Shown: positions 1 through 5,177 of the stretch, one piece after another
How positions within the stretch are numbered: position 1 is the stretch's first letter
Layout: every line of letters starts with the position of its first letter
From: Hydrogenothermaceae bacterium
Lineage (GTDB): Bacteria > Aquificota > Aquificia > Aquificales > Hydrogenothermaceae
Assembly (NCBI GenBank): GCA_027052485.1
Contig: JALUFA010000040.1
Location: 1-5,338 of the forward strand
Direction of reading: 5' to 3'
DNA length: 5,338 nt
The notes under the pieces: generated by a model
What the model was told of the DNA's origin: nothing
What the model saw: only the letters and a program-made list of their open reading frames with translations
Databases searched by the model: none
Position numbers and translations under genes: made by a program

Positions 1-1248
1 CTTATAAAGCAGAGAGATATTAAAGATGTAAGCCTGTAGGTTTGAAAACTTCCCTCTAATGTTTTTGTTATTAACTTTCCTGTCAAACTTTTTAACGTAA
101 AGGGCAGAAAAACCTATATCCATGTTTTTCTTTAATGAGTAAAGGGAACCAACAGACAGTATATATCCGTTAGAATCTGGAAGTTCAAAACCTAACGTTT
201 TTTGAGGTATTGGTGTTTCATCGTAAGCTAGACCTGCCATCAATAGGGTTTTATCGTTGTATCTGTGCTGAATATCAAATCGGTAGGTGTTCGTGTCTCT
301 CCAGTTTTTTGGTTTTGGTTGTCCCAGTATGGCTTCTAAAGCAGGATTTGAGAAGTTAAAGTCCAGTTTTTTATATGAAGACCAAAAGGTACGTTCAAAG
401 GTAAACTCATAAATAGTTTTATTCCTTTTGTAGGAAACTCCAAGTCTAAGTTCAGCAGGAAGAGGAATAGACACGTTTCCCGAAGATGGGTATATAGTGT
501 TGAGGTCTATTTTGCTTGGGATGTGAAGCTCGCCATCTACTGTACCATCAACATCTAGGTTTACCTTAGACCTGTATAAAGATGCAAATGTTAGGTTTTC
601 GGTAGGCTTATACGTAGCAGAGACAGCCCAGCCTGTTTTTATCGGAGTGTCTCCTTTCATTCTTATTCTGTAAAGGTAGTTATTTGCAAACTGGTTGTAA
701 AATCTATACTTGATTTTACCTTTAGCATAGATGAACCTACCTGTTAAACCAACGGAAAAGTTATCTAAAAGCTTGTATGAAGCACTGGTATCAACCTCAT
801 ATACCTCCATAGTAAATTCTTCTGCCGTTGCCATCTGAAGCTCTGAATTCCAGCGCTTTGATAAACCAGCAGGTGTAATAAAAGATAGACCTACCCTCGC
901 TTTGCCATCTAAAAAAGAACTACTTACAAAATGAAACTGGGGGATAAAGAACAGTTCATCTTTGGATTTAGCATTTGATATTACAAATCTTTTGGCTACA
1001 GGGTCTACAGCCTGACCTTGGAAGTGTATTTTATCTAAGAAGATTGCCCTTAAACCCAGTTCTGTAAACTTTTTATCGTCTAAAAAACTCATTGCCGATG
1101 GGTTATAGTAAGCTGTATCTGCAAATCTAGCAGATGAAAAGTAAGCTGCAGCAGTACCTACAGACATTAAAGACTGCTCTGGGATTTTGTAAGCTGCTGC
1201 AAATGCACTTGAGGATATTAATAGTGCTGCAACTGATAACCGTTTCAT
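1..1248 (-). CDS. FadL/OmpP1/TodX-family outer-membrane transport protein (C-terminus cut by window edge)
   Basis: Reading the minus strand from the ATG at 1248-1246 gives 416 codons with no stop, open at the left edge. Residues 1-17 (MKRLSVAALLISSSAFA) form a classical signal peptide with a likely cleavage after SAFA. The mature N-terminus (YKIPEQS, a Gly/Ala-rich stretch, then ADTAYYNPSAMSFL at about 43-56) is the FadL family signature with its NPA-like motif. The rest alternates short hydrophobic/aromatic strands with polar turns, as in a beta-barrel. Known family members form a 14-strand barrel that moves hydrophobic compounds (long-chain fatty acids, aromatic hydrocarbons) across the outer membrane; the substrate here cannot be told. 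The family is usually about 400-450 aa and the last visible residues (FNISLLYK) look like a final strand, so only a few residues are probably missing. GGTGAGG lies 7 nt upstream of the ATG (1257-1263 on the complement). It is divergent from the frdB-like gene. The family call is strong; the function is open. Confidence 0.9.
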   Translation of the reverse strand, partial: MKRLSVAALLISSSAFAAAYKIPEQSLMSVGTAAAYFSSARFADTAYYNPSAMSFLDDKKFTELGLRAIFLDKIHFQGQAVDPVAKRFVISNAKSKDELFFIPQFHFVSSSFLDGKARVGLSFITPAGLSKRWNSELQMATAEEFTMEVYEVDTSASYKLLDNFSVGLTGRFIYAKGKIKYRFYNQFANNYLYRIRMKGDTPIKTGWAVSATYKPTENLTFASLYRSKVNLDVDGTVDGELHIPSKIDLNTIYPSSGNVSIPLPAELRLGVSYKRNKTIYEFTFERTFWSSYKKLDFNFSNPALEAILGQPKPKNWRDTNTYRFDIQHRYNDKTLLMAGLAYDETPIPQKTLGFELPDSNGYILSVGSLYSLKKNMDIGFSALYVKKFDRKVNNKNIRGKFSNLQAYIFNISLLYK

Positions 1249-1290
1249 TCCTAAACCTCACCAAGGGTTAAATTCTAATATTGTAAAATT

Positions 1291-1319
1291 TTGAAAAATA
1301 TAAATAAAGATATTAAAAT
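1291..1319 (+). promoter_or_regulatory. Predicted sigma70-type promoter for the frdB-hdrB-like operon
   Basis: TTGAAA at 1291-1296 and TAAAAT at 1314-1319 are separated by exactly 17 nt, each matching five of six (TAAAAT) or four of six (TTGAAA) consensus positions. A start of transcription near 1326 would leave a leader of about 35 nt before the ATG at 1361, which has GAGGT at 1348-1352, 8 nt upstream. The surroundings are very AT-rich, which raises the chance of random matches. No equally good promoter was found for the divergent FadL-type gene; a weak TACAAT (complement of 1280-1285) is the best candidate. Confidence 0.5.
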
Positions 1320-1325
1320 AGTTTC

Positions 1326-1339
1326 AAAATCTAGATTTT
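1326..1339. repeat. 14-bp perfect palindrome in the frdB-like gene leader, possible operator
   Basis: AAAATCTAGATTTT is a perfect palindrome that sits directly at the predicted transcription start (about 1326), 9 nt upstream of the Shine-Dalgarno sequence. A dimeric repressor bound here would block initiation or early elongation. This is a positional inference only: the sequence matches no operator I can name, and AT-rich palindromes arise by chance fairly often. Confidence 0.3.
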
Positions 1340-1360
1340 AGCTACATGAGGTAAAGCCCA

Positions 1361-2425
1361 ATGGAAACTTTCAAGCTGAGAGTCTTCAGATACGACCCTA
1401 CCAAAGATTCAGAGCCTTACTATAAAGAGTATACCCTCCCCGTGGAAAAAGGGATGACAGTTCTAGCAGCCTTATTTAAAGTAAAAGAAGAACAAGACCC
1501 AACTCTTTCATTTAGATACAACTGTAGAGCTGCTATATGTGGTTCATGCTCTATGAGAATAAACGGCCATGGAACTTTAGCCTGTAAAGAACAGGTAACG
1601 AAAATACTGGAAAAATACAACACAGATACAATCACAGTAGAACCAATAGGAAATGTTAAACCTCTAAAAGACCTTATATTTGACTTTGATTATCTATTAA
1701 ATAAAATGAAAAAGGTAAAACCTTGGTTTATTCCGAAAGAACCACCTCCTCCAGACGGAAAAGAGTATAGACAGTCTCCAGAAGACCACCACAAGATAGA
1801 CTTTGCTTCAGACTGTATCTTATGCGCTTCTTGTGTATCAGAGTGTAATGCATTTAAAGCTAATGAAGAGTATCTAACACCATTTGTTTTCTCTAAAGCA
1901 TACAGATACGCGGCAGACTCAAGAGATGGCGCAAAAAGAGAGAGACTTGAGGCTGTGCTAGACAAACTAAACCTTGAGTGGTGCGTAAGATGCTGGCAGT
2001 GTACTACTAACTGTCCTAAAGAAGTTCAACCTTATGAAAATATCATAAGACTTAGAATAATGGCTGCAGAGGAAGGATTCAAAACTCCTGGAGAAAGACA
2101 CGCCGAGATTTTTGAAGAAGATATCAGAGAGAGAGGTCTCCTAAATGAAATGCTACTTCCAATAAGACAGGAAGGACTGTTAGGTGCCATCAAAAGAGCT
2201 CCATTTGGAATAAAAATGCTGCTAAAAGGTAAGGCGAATATAGCCGACTTCTTTGGCGGCCATAAAGTAAAAAGACACGAAGAGGTTGTAAAGATATATG
2301 AAAAAGCTAAAGAGAAAGAAAAAGAGGTTAGAATCAGAATTCCTCAGATTTTAGGTGTAGTGTATGAGGATAAGAGAAAGACCATAAGAAGAGCGAACTT
2401 TTTAGACAAAGGAGGTAATGAGTAA
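1361..2425 (+). CDS. frdB: Succinate dehydrogenase/fumarate reductase iron-sulfur subunit, type with two 4Fe-4S centres
   Basis: This 354-aa protein aligns with SdhB/FrdB along residues 1-240. The N-terminal ferredoxin domain has C55-x4-C60-x2-C63-x11-C75 for a 2Fe-2S centre. C152-x2-C155-x2-C158-x3-C162 is a 4Fe-4S motif. C208-x2-C211-x2-C214-x3-C218-P is the third motif; the family norm lacks C211 and binds 3Fe-4S, so a second 4Fe-4S is expected, as in archaeal class E succinate dehydrogenases. A proline-rich linker (EPPPPDG, 127-133) joins the domains. The charged C-terminal extension (about 245-354) exceeds the usual 230-260 aa. It should carry electrons between the flavoprotein (absent here) and the CCG subunit encoded next. 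ATG is preceded by GAGGT at 8 nt; its stop overlaps the next start (TAATG). In Aquificota it would serve fumarate reduction in the reductive TCA cycle; the direction of the reaction is inferred. Confidence 0.92.
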   Translation: METFKLRVFRYDPTKDSEPYYKEYTLPVEKGMTVLAALFKVKEEQDPTLSFRYNCRAAICGSCSMRINGHGTLACKEQVTKILEKYNTDTITVEPIGNVKPLKDLIFDFDYLLNKMKKVKPWFIPKEPPPPDGKEYRQSPEDHHKIDFASDCILCASCVSECNAFKANEEYLTPFVFSKAYRYAADSRDGAKRERLEAVLDKLNLEWCVRCWQCTTNCPKEVQPYENIIRLRIMAAEEGFKTPGERHAEIFEEDIRERGLLNEMLLPIRQEGLLGAIKRAPFGIKMLLKGKANIADFFGGHKVKRHEEVVKIYEKAKEKEKEVRIRIPQILGVVYEDKRKTIRRANFLDKGGNE

Positions 2426-3318
2426 TGTCTCAATTAAAATATGCCTTTTATACAGGATGTTCTGCGAAAGGTGTTGCTCCAGAACTTTACGACTCTACAA
2501 GACTAGTAGCAGAAAAGCTTGGAATGGAACTTATAGAGCTAGAGGCTGCTACATGCTGCGGAGCTGGGGCAGTTCAAGAAAAAGATGAATTTTTAGCATA
2601 CACAATAAATGCAAGAAACCTCGCACTAGCAGAAGAGTTAGGATTAGACCTCCTTACAATATGTAATACCTGTACTGTTATGCTTAGGGATACAAAGTTT
2701 AAACTAGATAACGACCCTGAACTAAAAGCAGCGGTTAACGAAGTTTTAAGAGAGGCGGGTTTAGAATATAAAGGTACATCTGAAGTTACCCACTTTTTAT
2801 GGGAAGTTATAGATGGAGTAGGGCTTGATAAGCTAAAAAGTATGGTTGTTAGACCTCTCAAAGATTTTAATATTGCACCGTTTTACGGATGCCACATAAT
2901 AAGACCTGTTTACCTTATCGGATACGAAGATCCAGATAATCCAAAATCAATGGAAATGGTAATTGAGGCCTTAGGAGGAAATCCAAAAGACCACGAAGCT
3001 AGACTAGCATGTTGTGGTTTCCACTCATTCTGGTCCGCTGAGGACGAAGTAACATTAAGACTTACAGCTATGGATACAAAAGCTGCTAAAGAAGAAAAAG
3101 CAGACTTTATGGTAACTCCTTGTCCTTTATGCCATACACAGTTGGACGCTATGCAAGAGGAAGCAGAAGAAAGAATTGGAACACAGATAGGCATGCCTAT
3201 CCTACACCTTCCACAGATGATAGGCCTTGCCCTTGGAATGAACCCAAAAGATTTAGGCTTACATAAACATATAGTCCCAACAGATAACATTATCAAAAAA
3301 ATCACATCTTCAAAGTAA
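2425..3318 (+). CDS. HdrB/SdhE-like CCG-domain iron-sulfur subunit, partner of the FrdB-like protein
   Basis: This 297-aa protein has two full CCG (DUF224) cysteine motifs: C12-x31-C44-C45-G-x33-C80-x2-C83 and C156-x39-C196-C197-G-x34-C233-x2-C236. In heterodisulfide reductase subunit B such motifs bind noncubane 4Fe-4S clusters; in SdhE of archaeal class E succinate dehydrogenase the same domain replaces the membrane anchor. There is no signal peptide or membrane segment, so it is cytoplasmic or peripheral. The start ATG overlaps the frdB-like stop by one base and has a perfect GGAGGT 8 nt upstream (2411-2416), so the two proteins should be made in equal amounts and work together. The pair looks like a split version of methanogen thiol:fumarate reductase TfrB, where the two parts are fused. 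A true heterodisulfide reductase role is less likely because no HdrA or HdrC gene is adjacent. The electron donor is unknown; Hydrogenobacter thermophilus has a soluble NADH-dependent multisubunit fumarate reductase. Confidence 0.88.
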   Translation: MSQLKYAFYTGCSAKGVAPELYDSTRLVAEKLGMELIELEAATCCGAGAVQEKDEFLAYTINARNLALAEELGLDLLTICNTCTVMLRDTKFKLDNDPELKAAVNEVLREAGLEYKGTSEVTHFLWEVIDGVGLDKLKSMVVRPLKDFNIAPFYGCHIIRPVYLIGYEDPDNPKSMEMVIEALGGNPKDHEARLACCGFHSFWSAEDEVTLRLTAMDTKAAKEEKADFMVTPCPLCHTQLDAMQEEAEERIGTQIGMPILHLPQMIGLALGMNPKDLGLHKHIVPTDNIIKKITSSK

Positions 3319-3323
3319 TAAAC

Positions 3324-3359
3324 AGGGCCTTTTTGCCCTTCCTTTTCTTTCTTTTCCTT
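3324..3359 (+). terminator. Probable Rho-independent terminator after the frdB-hdrB-like operon
   Basis: AGGGC (3324-3328) pairs with GCCCT (3335-3339) around a CTTTTT loop, starting 5 nt after the stop codon. It is followed by an unbroken 24-nt pyrimidine run (3336-3359, overlapping the 3' arm) rich in T but interrupted by C. The stem is only 5 bp, though GC-rich, and the T tract is not continuous, so it may be weak. The position between two same-strand units supports it. Confidence 0.6.
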
Positions 3360-3387
3360 GCGATACAATCCCCCTAGATGATAAAAT
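3358..3387 (+). promoter_or_regulatory. Predicted sigma70-type promoter for ilvE
   Basis: TTGCGA at 3358-3363 and TAAAAT at 3382-3387 (18-nt spacing), or GATAAA at 3380-3385 (16 nt), form a plausible promoter immediately after the upstream terminator. Transcription would start at about 3393. That leaves only about 15 nt before the ATG at 3408 but about 30 nt before the TTG at 3423, which bears on the choice of start. The -10 region lies between inverted repeats (TAGAT 3375-3379 / ATCTA 3386-3390, and CCTAGA 3373-3378 / TCTAGG 3394-3399). Confidence 0.4.
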
Positions 3388-3407
3388 CTACTTTCTAGGA
3401 TATATCA

Positions 3408-4328
3408 ATGGAGGTTTTCCCTTTGGAATATGTATATTTTGAAGGTAAATTCGTGCCTGAAGAAGAAGCAAAAATAAGTATAAAAACAAACTCTTTTCAC
3501 TATGGAACGGCCATTTTTGAGGGTATAAGGGCTTACTACGATAAAGAGACAGATAAAATGTTTGCCCTTTTTTTTAAAGAACACTATGAACGATTATTTA
3601 AAAACATGAAAGTCTTAAACATGCAGATAGAAGAAAGTATAGAAGACCTTGTAGAAATTACTAAAGAGCTTATAAGAAAGAATAATGTAAAAAGTGATAT
3701 TTACATCAGGCCTATAGTGTACTTTGCTGATACAGCTATTGGCCCTAAACTTTTAGATTATACAGCCAAAATTGCTATATATCTTTACCCGTTAGGAGAC
3801 TACATAGATATAGATAAAGGAACAAAGGCAATTGTATCTTCATGGACTAGACTACATGATAATATGATACCTCCAAGACTAAAAGTCGCCGGAGCATACG
3901 TTAACAGTGCCCTTGCTAAAACTGAGGCTATACAGGCAGGAGCCGACGAGGCAATAGTCCTCAATAAAAACGGTTTTGTATCCGAAGGTTCAGCAGAAAA
4001 TATATTCATAGTCAGAGATGGAACTCTTATAACTCCTCCAGTTTCAGATGATATTCTAGAAGGTATAACCAGATGGGCTGTGATACAGATAGCAAAAGAC
4101 AAAGGATATCCAGTTGTTGAAAGGAGCATATCTAGGACTGAGCTTTACATAGCTGATGAAGTTTTCTTCTGTGGAACAGGAGCGCAGGTCTCACCAGTTG
4201 TTGAAATAGATAAAAGAGTTATCGGAAATGGTAAACCAGGCCCCATAACAAAAGATATACAGAAAACGTATTTTGATGCAGTAAGAGGAAAAATAGAAAA
4301 GTATAAACACTGGGTAGAAGAAATTTAA
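3408..4328 (+). CDS. ilvE: Branched-chain amino acid aminotransferase (class IV, PLP-dependent)
   Basis: This 306-aa protein matches IlvE over its full length. It performs the last step of valine, leucine and isoleucine synthesis, moving the amino group from glutamate to the branched 2-oxo acid. Visible signatures include VYFEGKFVPEEEAKIS at the start, HYGTAIFEGIRAY (31-43), YIRPIVY (99-105), the PLP-binding lysine K159 in RLKVAGAY, EGSAENIF (193-200) with the glutamate that contacts the PLP ring nitrogen, LEGITR (217-222) and the phosphate-side loop GTGAQVSPV (256-264). It ends at a normal family C-terminus. Coordinates give the ATG form, whose N-terminus is the same length as E. coli IlvE. 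A TTG at 3423 with a much better ribosome binding site is at least as likely and would shorten the protein by five residues. It is probably the first gene of a unit with the two genes that follow. The function is sure; the exact start is not. Confidence 0.96.
   Translation: MEVFPLEYVYFEGKFVPEEEAKISIKTNSFHYGTAIFEGIRAYYDKETDKMFALFFKEHYERLFKNMKVLNMQIEESIEDLVEITKELIRKNNVKSDIYIRPIVYFADTAIGPKLLDYTAKIAIYLYPLGDYIDIDKGTKAIVSSWTRLHDNMIPPRLKVAGAYVNSALAKTEAIQAGADEAIVLNKNGFVSEGSAENIFIVRDGTLITPPVSDDILEGITRWAVIQIAKDKGYPVVERSISRTELYIADEVFFCGTGAQVSPVVEIDKRVIGNGKPGPITKDIQKTYFDAVRGKIEKYKHWVEEI
3410..3415 (+). promoter_or_regulatory. Strong Shine-Dalgarno sequence that points to a TTG start for ilvE at 3423
   Basis: GGAGGT at 3410-3415 overlaps the ATG at 3408 and lies 7 nt upstream of an in-frame TTG at 3423-3425. 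The same hexamer is 8 nt before the hdrB-like start at 2425, so it is the favoured site in this genome. The ATG at 3408 has only AGGA (3397-3400) 7 nt upstream. Confidence 0.55.
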
Positions 4329-4331
4329 AGG

Positions 4332-5177
4332 GTGGATAAACTAAGAGAAATCTTAAAAGATTTTAAGTTAAAAGTAGAAAAGGAAAGGATTGATTTAAAG
4401 CAGTATGAAATTGTTAATCCTGTAATAAAAACATCTAGAACAATTTTTAAAGCCCATCCGATTTCCTACAGTTTTGAAAATCCTATACTAAATGGGAACA
4501 AAGGAATTTTTATCAACACTTTTAACTCTCTTAAGTTTCAGTATGCTCTGAGGAAAAATCCGTATGCTCTTTTTCTGAGGAAAAAACCAGAACACCCTGT
4601 ATACTCTCGCTTTCCAATTTTCTTCTTAAAAGAAAATTTAGATGGAAATTTTAAACTTTCTTTTTCGATAAAAGAAAAAGAAAGAAAACTCCTCATTTGG
4701 AAAACTGTTATAGGATACGGCCCTACGTTTTTTAACGTTATTGTAGATATATCTAAGGAATATAATACTAAAATCTTAGAAGTACTACTAAAAAAATTTT
4801 TTAGCATTAATCTCCCTAGGGGGGTTCGTCTTAGGTTTTTGTTTGTAAATGATTTGCCCTTACCTTTTATAGAACAGATAATCAACTTTTACTCACCAAA
4901 TCTATTTAACTTTGTATTAGATAAACCTATAGATGGAAACACTTCATTCGTACTAAAACTAAATGGCAACTTCTTGTTCCCTGAAAAATTGTTAAGTGAA
5001 GTTAATCAATTTGGGTTTCCTTCTAAAAACTTAACAATCTTTGATGATATCTTGTTAAAAAACACATTTATGTTAGATAATAGTGAAGGTTCTTCATTTT
5101 ACACAACTGCAATGTTAGAAAAAACTTCCCAGACCTACTTTTCTCTTATCCATTCAGTAAGGAAAAATATGTTATGA
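4332..5177 (+). CDS. Unrecognised 281-aa protein translated behind ilvE
   Basis: I do not recognise this protein. It starts with GTG at 4332, three bases after the ilvE stop and in the same reading frame (TAA, AGG, GTG). No in-frame ATG or TTG start exists until near the C-terminus, and the only purine-rich element (AAAGGG) touches the start codon, so translation probably depends on ribosomes finishing ilvE. It has no signal peptide or clear membrane helix. The first 25 residues are a charged, possibly helical segment (MDKLREILKDFKLKVEKERI). The body is rich in Phe, Leu, Lys and Asn with many short beta-like stretches (FKLSFSIKEK, KTVIGYGPTFFNVIVDIS, GVRLRFLFVNDLP). No cysteines or known catalytic motif are seen. 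Residues 71-86 contain a near-duplicate (YALRKNP, YALFLRKKP). Its stop overlaps the next start as ATGA. The long open frame, exclusive intergenic fit and coupling at both ends support a real gene. Confidence 0.75.
   Translation: MDKLREILKDFKLKVEKERIDLKQYEIVNPVIKTSRTIFKAHPISYSFENPILNGNKGIFINTFNSLKFQYALRKNPYALFLRKKPEHPVYSRFPIFFLKENLDGNFKLSFSIKEKERKLLIWKTVIGYGPTFFNVIVDISKEYNTKILEVLLKKFFSINLPRGVRLRFLFVNDLPLPFIEQIINFYSPNLFNFVLDKPIDGNTSFVLKLNGNFLFPEKLLSEVNQFGFPSKNLTIFDDILLKNTFMLDNSEGSSFYTTAMLEKTSQTYFSLIHSVRKNML
4541..4586 (+). repeat. Imperfect tandem repeat inside the unrecognised gene
   Basis: GTATGCTCT occurs at 4541-4549 and again 21 bp later at 4562-4570. CTGAGGAAAAA at 4548-4558 recurs at 4575-4586 after a 6-bp in-frame insertion. 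The copies encode YALRKNP and YALFLRKKP. The near identity at DNA level suggests a recent slippage-type duplication that kept the frame. Confidence 0.6.
4656..4684. repeat. 11-bp perfect inverted repeat inside the unrecognised gene
   Basis: CTTTCTTTTTC at 4656-4666 is exactly complementary to GAAAAAGAAAG at 4674-4684, with a 7-nt loop (GATAAAA). One arm is all pyrimidine and the other all purine. The RNA hairpin would have three G-C and eight A-U pairs. It codes for LSFSIKEKERK and may be incidental to Lys/Glu codons facing Phe/Ser codons. Confidence 0.5.

Noticed and set aside
1420..1965. Two minus-strand open frames (71 and 91 codons) opposite the frdB-like gene
   Set aside because: They lie entirely antisense to a gene with clear cluster motifs, have no ribosome binding site logic, and their sequences are low-complexity reflections of the sense codons.
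2574..3368. Minus-strand open frames of 95 and 152 codons opposite the HdrB-like gene
   Set aside because: Shadows of the CCG-domain gene; the longer one also starts beyond the terminator pyrimidine tract, which explains its Lys/Glu-rich beginning.
3319..3407. Possible small RNA or attenuator leader before ilvE
   Set aside because: The gap is only 89 bp and is accounted for by a terminator and promoter; no leader peptide rich in branched-chain codons was seen.
3800..4129. Minus-strand open frame opposite ilvE
   Set aside because: Antisense to conserved IlvE motifs; no independent support.
4326..4334. Idea that the 281-aa frame is the broken C-terminal half of a longer IlvE
   Set aside because: IlvE already has normal family length and a normal C-terminal end before the TAA, so nothing is missing from it.
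4389..4391. ATT at 4389 as an alternative start for the unrecognised gene, with AGG at 4381-4383 upstream
   Set aside because: ATT starts are very rare and the GTG at 4332 is compatible with coupling to ilvE.
4788..4821. Near-palindromic A/T run (4788-4804) and the CCCTAGGG palindrome (4814-4821)
   Set aside because: The first has no room for a hairpin loop and encodes KKF codons; the second is a short chance palindrome inside coding sequence.
4538..4885. Minus-strand open frame of 115 codons opposite the unrecognised gene
   Set aside because: The plus-strand frame is longer, fits exactly between its neighbours and is coupled at both ends; the minus frame has none of these.
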